From positions 32,813 through 96,812 of the forward strand of contig JBFWOF010000022.1 in NCBI GenBank assembly GCA_050250665.1: a DNA stretch of 64,000 nucleotides, written 5' to 3'. This document shows positions 59,659-64,000 of the stretch, one piece after another. Each line of letters starts with the position of its first letter. Position 1 is the stretch's first letter. The position numbers were made by a program, and so were the translations under genes. This DNA is from JADKFD01 sp050250665 (lineage in GTDB: Bacteria; Pseudomonadota; Gammaproteobacteria; Xanthomonadales; SZUA-5). The notes under the pieces are model-generated. The model made no database searches and was not told where the DNA came from. It was given only the letters and a program-made list of their open reading frames with translations.

Positions 59659-61278
59659 TCAGCGCGGCAACTCCCAGAGCTGGCCTTCGCCAGCGGCGCA
59701 CAGCTGCCCGACTGCCACCGCGCGATCGCCATCCAGCAGCGTCAATGGCACTGCCCGGAGCCCCGTCAGCGCATCGAGAAAGCGCTGCAGGGCAGCGCCG
59801 TCGGCCGCCACCGTCGCCGCCTGCCCAGCCGGCAAGCCGCATTCGCCGTCGGGCATCGCCCCGGGCAATGTCCAGGCGCTGCCACCGGAAAATCGCCGAC
59901 GGCTGACCCGGCGATCATCGATGCGCCGCAACAGAGTCACCGCGCCCTGACCAATGACCCGCCCGTGCCACTGACCTTCAGTCCAATCCAGCCGCAAGGC
60001 CGTGGTTTCATCGATACCGACGGCGAATTCGACGCCGCTGTCCTGCAGCAGGCGCGCCAGCCGGTACTCACGACCGCGGTTGGAGAAATGGGTGTCGAGC
60101 ACCCCCAGCGGGAAACTTCCGAGGCCGCCATCGGGCTGATACATCAGCGCATCGGGATCGACGCCAGCGCAGGTCCCGGCCCGGCTGCAGTCCGGATCGG
60201 GCGGCAGCTGGCGCAAGGCCACAGCCGGGCCCTGGGGCAGCGCCGGCCCGCTGACGATCATCGCCGCCGGCCCATGGGCCGGACGCGCCGCCTGCACCGC
60301 GGTGCCGGCACTGGTGCCACCCAGCACCAAAGTGCCGCGCTCCAGTCGCTGCAGCAAGAGCTGCAGTGGCGGCGAGGGCCCAAGCCCGTCGCCATCGAAC
60401 CATGCCGCTCGGGTGAAACTCTGGTCGCCGCCATTGAGAAACACGCCATCGGCCCAGTCCAGGGCGCGGTTGAGTTCCTGCGGCGCCAAACAGGCCGCCT
60501 GCAGTTCGGCCGCGCGCTGCGGGTACAGGCGCGCGCGGTCATGCGCCCCCAGGCGCTCGCCGCGCAGCCGATCGAGCTGATCACACAAGGTCTGTGGATC
60601 GCTTTGGGCCGCACGCAGAGCGTGATCCAGCGGCAACCAGCGAACTTCGGCGCCGGCCTGCTCGAAGACGGCCAGATAGAAGTCGATGGCGGCAAAGGGA
60701 TCGCGCCCGGAGGCGGTGCTGACCAGCACCCGCGGTCGCTGGCGTCCGCTGATCTGCGCGGCCATGGCGACGAATTCGCGGTAGACCGGGGCTCCCGATT
60801 CGGGACTGGAATCATCCAGCGCCACGCGCTCGGTCGCGATGCGGTTTTCAAGCGCGTCGAGCACACGATCACGCTCGAATCCAGCCAGCTCGGTCCAGAC
60901 CTGACGGTCGCGCGACTTGCTGCTGACCGCCAGTGCTGCGGGCAGGTCGTCGGCGTCGAAATCAAGATCGCCGGCGCGCCGATGCCAGCGTTTCAGCGCG
61001 GCCACGATGCGCCTGCGCTCGCGCTCACGGCCCTGGCTCCAACCACCGGCGCCCACCCGGGCAATGCCGTCCTGATCCAGACGATGGCGCTGGCCCAGGC
61101 TGGCGGCTCCCGGCGACGTGCCGGAGCGGCAAGCCGCGGTCTGGTCATTGCTGCACACGGGCAACGCGCCACCCGCCAGCAGCAGCCTCGGACCTTCAGC
61201 GGCCGGTGCCGATGCCGTCGCGGCAGCAGCGATCAGCAACACCAGCATCGGCAGCAGCCGCAGCAAACCCTTCGACAT
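59659..61278 (-). CDS. exported cyanophycinase-family peptidase
   Basis: A 539-residue S51-type peptidase. The ATG at 61278 is followed by a signal peptide (LLRLLPMLVLLIAAAATASA-PAAE); the frame running to 61548 is not family-like. Catalytic Ser323 in LGGTSAGT, GVFLNGGDQSFT at 279-288, LDTHFSNRGREYRLARLL (H397) and GIDETTA (E424) match cyanophycinase. It hydrolyses the Asp-Arg polymer cyanophycin to beta-Asp-Arg dipeptides. The length and export point to the extracellular CphE type rather than cytosolic CphB (about 270 residues). An insert of about 100 residues lies before the core. It may also be another S51 peptidase. Confidence 0.82.
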   Translation of the reverse strand: MSKGLLRLLPMLVLLIAAAATASAPAAEGPRLLLAGGALPVCSNDQTAACRSGTSPGAASLGQRHRLDQDGIARVGAGGWSQGRERERRRIVAALKRWHRRAGDLDFDADDLPAALAVSSKSRDRQVWTELAGFERDRVLDALENRIATERVALDDSSPESGAPVYREFVAMAAQISGRQRPRVLVSTASGRDPFAAIDFYLAVFEQAGAEVRWLPLDHALRAAQSDPQTLCDQLDRLRGERLGAHDRARLYPQRAAELQAACLAPQELNRALDWADGVFLNGGDQSFTRAAWFDGDGLGPSPPLQLLLQRLERGTLVLGGTSAGTAVQAARPAHGPAAMIVSGPALPQGPAVALRQLPPDPDCSRAGTCAGVDPDALMYQPDGGLGSFPLGVLDTHFSNRGREYRLARLLQDSGVEFAVGIDETTALRLDWTEGQWHGRVIGQGAVTLLRRIDDRRVSRRRFSGGSAWTLPGAMPDGECGLPAGQAATVAADGAALQRFLDALTGLRAVPLTLLDGDRAVAVGQLCAAGEGQLWELPR

Positions 61279-61365
61279 CAGCACTTCGTCCTGGTCAGAC
61301 CGGCGCCAGATCCTAGCCGAGCGCCTGGCCCCAGGACCGGATTCGAGAGGCAAATGCACAGTCCC

Positions 61366-61407
61366 TGGCGATTGGATCCAAGAATCCGTCGCTTTCCCGC
61401 AACTCCA
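61366..61407 (+). promoter_or_regulatory. candidate ArgR operator between cyanophycinase and carrier
   Basis: Direct half-sites with an exact 21-bp period: TGGCGA-N8-AA (61366-61381, 6 of 8) and CGTCGC-N8-AA (61387-61402, 7 of 8). It lies between two divergent genes, 36 bp from the carrier ATG and 88 bp from the cyanophycinase ATG, so one operator could serve both. Confidence 0.55.
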
Positions 61408-61442
61408 CAGCTGAACACCGCGCCCACGACCAGGAGCACAAA

Positions 61443-62894
61443 ATGACCCAGGCGGAAACCCAGACTGCGCCGAGCCGCGCCCCCGACACCCTGTTGATCG
61501 TGGCCATGGTCGCGGTGCTGGTGGCATTGGTCGTGGCTTTCGTGCCACCGGGGCGTTTTGCCGACGTCAGCACCCACGAGGGCTCGCGCGAGGTCTCGAT
61601 CGCGCTGGAAAGTTATCAGCGCAGCGGTGATGCCCAGGCGGTGCCGCTGTTTGCCGAGGGCGGCAAGCTGGGTCTGCTCAATCTGCCCTTTGAAGGCCTG
61701 GTCGCCGGTGACAAATTCGGCTCGGCAGTCGGTATCGCGGCCTTTCTGCTGGTGCTCGGCGGCAGTTTTGGCGTGCTGATGCGCACGGGAGCCATCGATC
61801 GATCGCTAACCGGATTCGTCGCCCGTTTCGAACACCGCATGGGAATCCTCATTCCCGGCCTGTTCCTGCTGTTTTCGCTGGGCGGCGCAATTTTCGGCAT
61901 GGGGGAGGAAACCATCCCCTTTGTACTGATCCTGGTGCCGATATTCGCGCGACTGGGTCTGAATGCATTCACGGCCGTGCTGGTTAGCTTCGTGGCCACC
62001 CAGGTGGGTTTCGCGACCAGCTGGATGAATCCTTTCAGCGTGGTCGTCGCCCAGGGTGTGGCCGGATTGCCGCCGGTATCGGGTGCCGGTTTCCGGGTGG
62101 GCATGTGGGCCTTGTTCACGCTGGTCGGGGCCCTGATGACGCTGCGCTATGCCGTTTCCCAGCGTCGCAGTGGCGTCGCCATCCGCGCCGAGCAGGCCAG
62201 CGCCGGGCTGGAGGCGGCCACGCGCTCGGATTTCGCGATTCTGGCGGTACTGGCAGCCACCATGATCTGGGTGATCTGGGGCGTGACCCAGCGCCAGTAC
62301 TATCTGCCGGAGCTGGCTGCCCAGTTCTTTGCGATGGGTCTGGCGGCAGGGGTGATCTCGTGGATGTCGCGGCGTCCCGGGGTCAGCGCCAATGGACTGG
62401 CCGAGGCCTTTCGCACGGGCGCGGCGCAGATGCTGCCGGTGGTGCTGATCGTGGCCCTGGCCAAGGGCCTGATCCTGCTGCTCGGTGGCACCGATCCGAG
62501 CAAGGCGTCCGTGCTCAACACCCTGCTATACCATCTGGGACATGCCCTGGAAGGTCTGCCTGCCAGCCTGGCCGCCTGGCTGATGCTGGTGGTGCAGTCC
62601 GGCATCAATTTCCTGGTGCCTTCCGGTTCCGGTCAGGCCGCGCTGACCATGCCGGTGATGGCGCCACTCGGCGATCTGCTCGGTGTCAGCCGTCAGGTGG
62701 CGGTGCTGGCCTTCCAGCTGGGTGATGGCCTGACCAATCTGATCGTGCCGACCTCGGCCATGCTGATGGGCGTGCTCGGCGCCGCCCGCATCGACTGGCT
62801 GACCTGGGCGCGTTTCATCATCCGCTGGCTGGCCTGGATGATGACCCTGGCCAGCGCCTTTGTGGTGGGCGCGGTGTGGATAGGGTTTACCTGA
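61443..62894 (+). CDS. YfcC/ArcD-like DcuC-family carrier
   Basis: A 483-residue protein with about 12 membrane helices. It shows the DcuC-family layout and the motifs FGMGEETIPFVLILVP, FATSWMNPFSVVVAQ and NFLVPSGSGQAALTMPVMAPLGDLLGVSRQVAVLAFQLGDGLTN that characterise the YfcC/ArcD branch. That branch is annotated as basic amino-acid antiporter or C4-dicarboxylate carrier. Beside argR and aruFG, arginine or an Asp-Arg product is the likely substrate. ATG at 61443 with CAGGAGCAC upstream. Confidence 0.82.
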   Translation: MTQAETQTAPSRAPDTLLIVAMVAVLVALVVAFVPPGRFADVSTHEGSREVSIALESYQRSGDAQAVPLFAEGGKLGLLNLPFEGLVAGDKFGSAVGIAAFLLVLGGSFGVLMRTGAIDRSLTGFVARFEHRMGILIPGLFLLFSLGGAIFGMGEETIPFVLILVPIFARLGLNAFTAVLVSFVATQVGFATSWMNPFSVVVAQGVAGLPPVSGAGFRVGMWALFTLVGALMTLRYAVSQRRSGVAIRAEQASAGLEAATRSDFAILAVLAATMIWVIWGVTQRQYYLPELAAQFFAMGLAAGVISWMSRRPGVSANGLAEAFRTGAAQMLPVVLIVALAKGLILLLGGTDPSKASVLNTLLYHLGHALEGLPASLAAWLMLVVQSGINFLVPSGSGQAALTMPVMAPLGDLLGVSRQVAVLAFQLGDGLTNLIVPTSAMLMGVLGAARIDWLTWARFIIRWLAWMMTLASAFVVGAVWIGFT

Positions 62895-63253
62895 GGCGGG
62901 TTGCGGGGCACGGGGCACGGGGCACGGGAAATGCTCGGATGCGCGATGACGTAGGTCACGTTGCGAGCGCAGCGAGCTACGTGACGAGAGCACGCAGCGA
63001 AGCCCTGGACCTGGCCGCTGTCGCAAGAGCAAGACTCGCCGCTTCACCGTGTCACGTAGCCCGCGTTGCGGTCAACGTGACCTACGTCCGCTTTTTCAGC
63101 AAGGCGCCAAGAACGTCCAGACAAGTCTGGACCCACAACAGTCCGAATCCCGAATCCCGAATCCCGAGTCCCGAGTCCCGAGTCCCGAGTCCCGAGTCCC
63201 GACAACCGACAACCGACAACCGACAACCGACAACCGACAACCGACAATCGTCA
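62895..63253. repeat. repeat mosaic with three heptamer arrays
   Basis: No gene. GGGGCAC x3 (62905-62925); GTAGGTCACGTTGCGAG...CTACGTGAC palindromes (about 62951-62984; about 63049-63086); the palindrome GTCCAGACAAGTCTGGAC (63115-63132); then CCGAATC and CCGAGTC heptamers (about 63143-63200) leading straight into CCGACAA heptamers (63199-63247). Confidence 0.88.
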
Positions 63254-64000
63254 TCACCCCAATCGCAGCACGATCAGGGTCTGATCATCGACGCCGATCT
63301 CGCCGCCCTGATGGGCGTGCAGCTCGGCGAGCATGCTCCTGAGCAGGGCCTGGGGTGTGTCCAGCTCGCTGCGGGCGAGGATCGATTCCAGTCGCTCGAT
63401 GCCGAATTCCTCGCCCTGCGCATTGCGGGCTTCGGTGACGCCGTCGGTGTAGACCACCAGCACATCGCCGCTGCGGGCGTCGTAGAGGTGGTTGTCATAG
63501 GCGTGTTCCTTGAGGATGCCGATCGGAATGTCGCGACCCTCATCGAGGCGTTCGAGTCGGCCTTCACGTCTGCGCAGCGGCGGCAGGTGTCCGGCATTGC
63601 ACAGCCGCATCCGTCCTTCGTGCGGCAGATGCAGCAATCCCAGCGCGGTCAGGAAATGCGGCCGGGTCTTGCGTGAGAAGAAATGCCGGTTGGCGTAGGT
63701 CAGCGCACCGGCCGGGCCTTCGCCATCGCTGCCCTTGTAGGTGCGCAGGATGGCATCGAACTGCACGGCCTCCATGGCGGCCCCGGCACCGTGACCGGAG
63801 ACATCGGCGAGCAACAAGCCGACGACATCCGGCATATCGGAAGGATAGTCATCGATGCGATGCGACAGCGACATCAGATCGTAGTAGTCGCCACCGGCCA
63901 CGGCCGAGGGCTGGTAGTGAATGGCATGACTCAGACCCCGGATCTGCGGGTTGTCCGGCAGCAGCAGACGCTGCACATCGGCAAGGTCGGCGAATTCCAC
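63254..64000 (-). CDS. SpoIIE/PP2C-type serine phosphatase domain (partial)
   Basis: The C-terminal 248 residues of a protein whose N-terminus lies beyond the window. PP2C/SpoIIE features: AGGDYYDLM, LLLADVSGHGAGAAMEAV with metal-binding Asp-Gly, ALGLLHL, CNAGHLPPL and DVLVVYTDGVTEA. In RsbU-like proteins this domain follows a receiver, PAS or GAF sensor and acts on anti-sigma antagonists. Here the sensor part is not visible. The GTG at 64000 is an internal codon, not a trusted start. Confidence 0.9.
   Translation of the reverse strand: MEFADLADVQRLLLPDNPQIRGLSHAIHYQPSAVAGGDYYDLMSLSHRIDDYPSDMPDVVGLLLADVSGHGAGAAMEAVQFDAILRTYKGSDGEGPAGALTYANRHFFSRKTRPHFLTALGLLHLPHEGRMRLCNAGHLPPLRRREGRLERLDEGRDIPIGILKEHAYDNHLYDARSGDVLVVYTDGVTEARNAQGEEFGIERLESILARSELDTPQALLRSMLAELHAHQGGEIGVDDQTLIVLRLG

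Overview
This window is GC-rich, gene-dense chromosome from a gammaproteobacterium. It is most likely a member of the Lysobacterales/Xanthomonadales (Rhodanobacteraceae-like). The reasons are the queG / nnr-tsaE-amiC arrangement, the phoBR-ppk1-ppx cluster, a PilH-type response regulator, a large TonB-dependent receptor, a Pseudomonas-type aruFG pair, and many palindromic intergenic repeats. I could not run a taxonomic search. No prophage, insertion sequence, CRISPR array or rRNA was seen.

Layout. 1-2561: end of an ABC ATPase and its FtsX-type permease. 2771-5820: a secreted repeat protein and an orphan tandem-AAA ATPase. 5821-7313: a gene-free array of tandem duplications. 7314-14180: tldD, amiC, tsaE, nnr and, divergently, queG. 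14548-20323: pgi, panC, panB, folK, pcnB, all on the minus strand. 20418-24618: tRNA-Glu(CTC), fdxA, bamC, dapA, gcvR, phoH. 25327-29727: an outer-membrane barrel, thiD, an NAD-type isocitrate dehydrogenase and a secreted hypothetical. 29792-33314: an AhpD-like protein, a glutaredoxin, tusDCB-tusE and bepA. 33853-41714: phoB, phoR, ppk1, ppx, a GT4 glycosyltransferase and a PAP2 phosphatase. 42458-46632: hsp20, cbpA, a PilH-like regulator, an AcuI-like reductase and a GNAT fusion. 47536-51626: msrC, a TfoX C-domain protein, an NlpC/P60 lipoprotein, a cpYpsA-like protein and fbp. 51869-62894: a locus that looks built for arginine and cyanophycin use. 63254-64000: a partial SpoIIE/PP2C phosphatase.

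The most interesting region is 51869-62894. It holds a TonB-dependent receptor, an AotO-like desuccinylase-family protein, an AraC-type ArgR, both subunits of arginine N-succinyltransferase (AruF, AruG), an exported cyanophycinase and an ArcD/YfcC-like carrier. All three regulatory intergenic regions of the locus contain sequences matching the recalled Pseudomonas ArgR half-site (TGTCGC-N8-AA). Each has a second, more or less degenerate half-site exactly 21 bp away. I propose one ArgR-controlled unit that releases, imports and begins to catabolise arginine, probably from cyanophycin or peptides. AstB, AstC and AstD are not in the window.

The second theme is the intergenic DNA. About a dozen gene-free stretches of 0.3-1.5 kb are mosaics of the same few palindromic modules. 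Several are amplified into tandem arrays with periods near 413, 254 and 125 bp. Almost all of the short tandem repeats have a 7-bp unit. Many small ORFs in these stretches are artefacts of the repeats.
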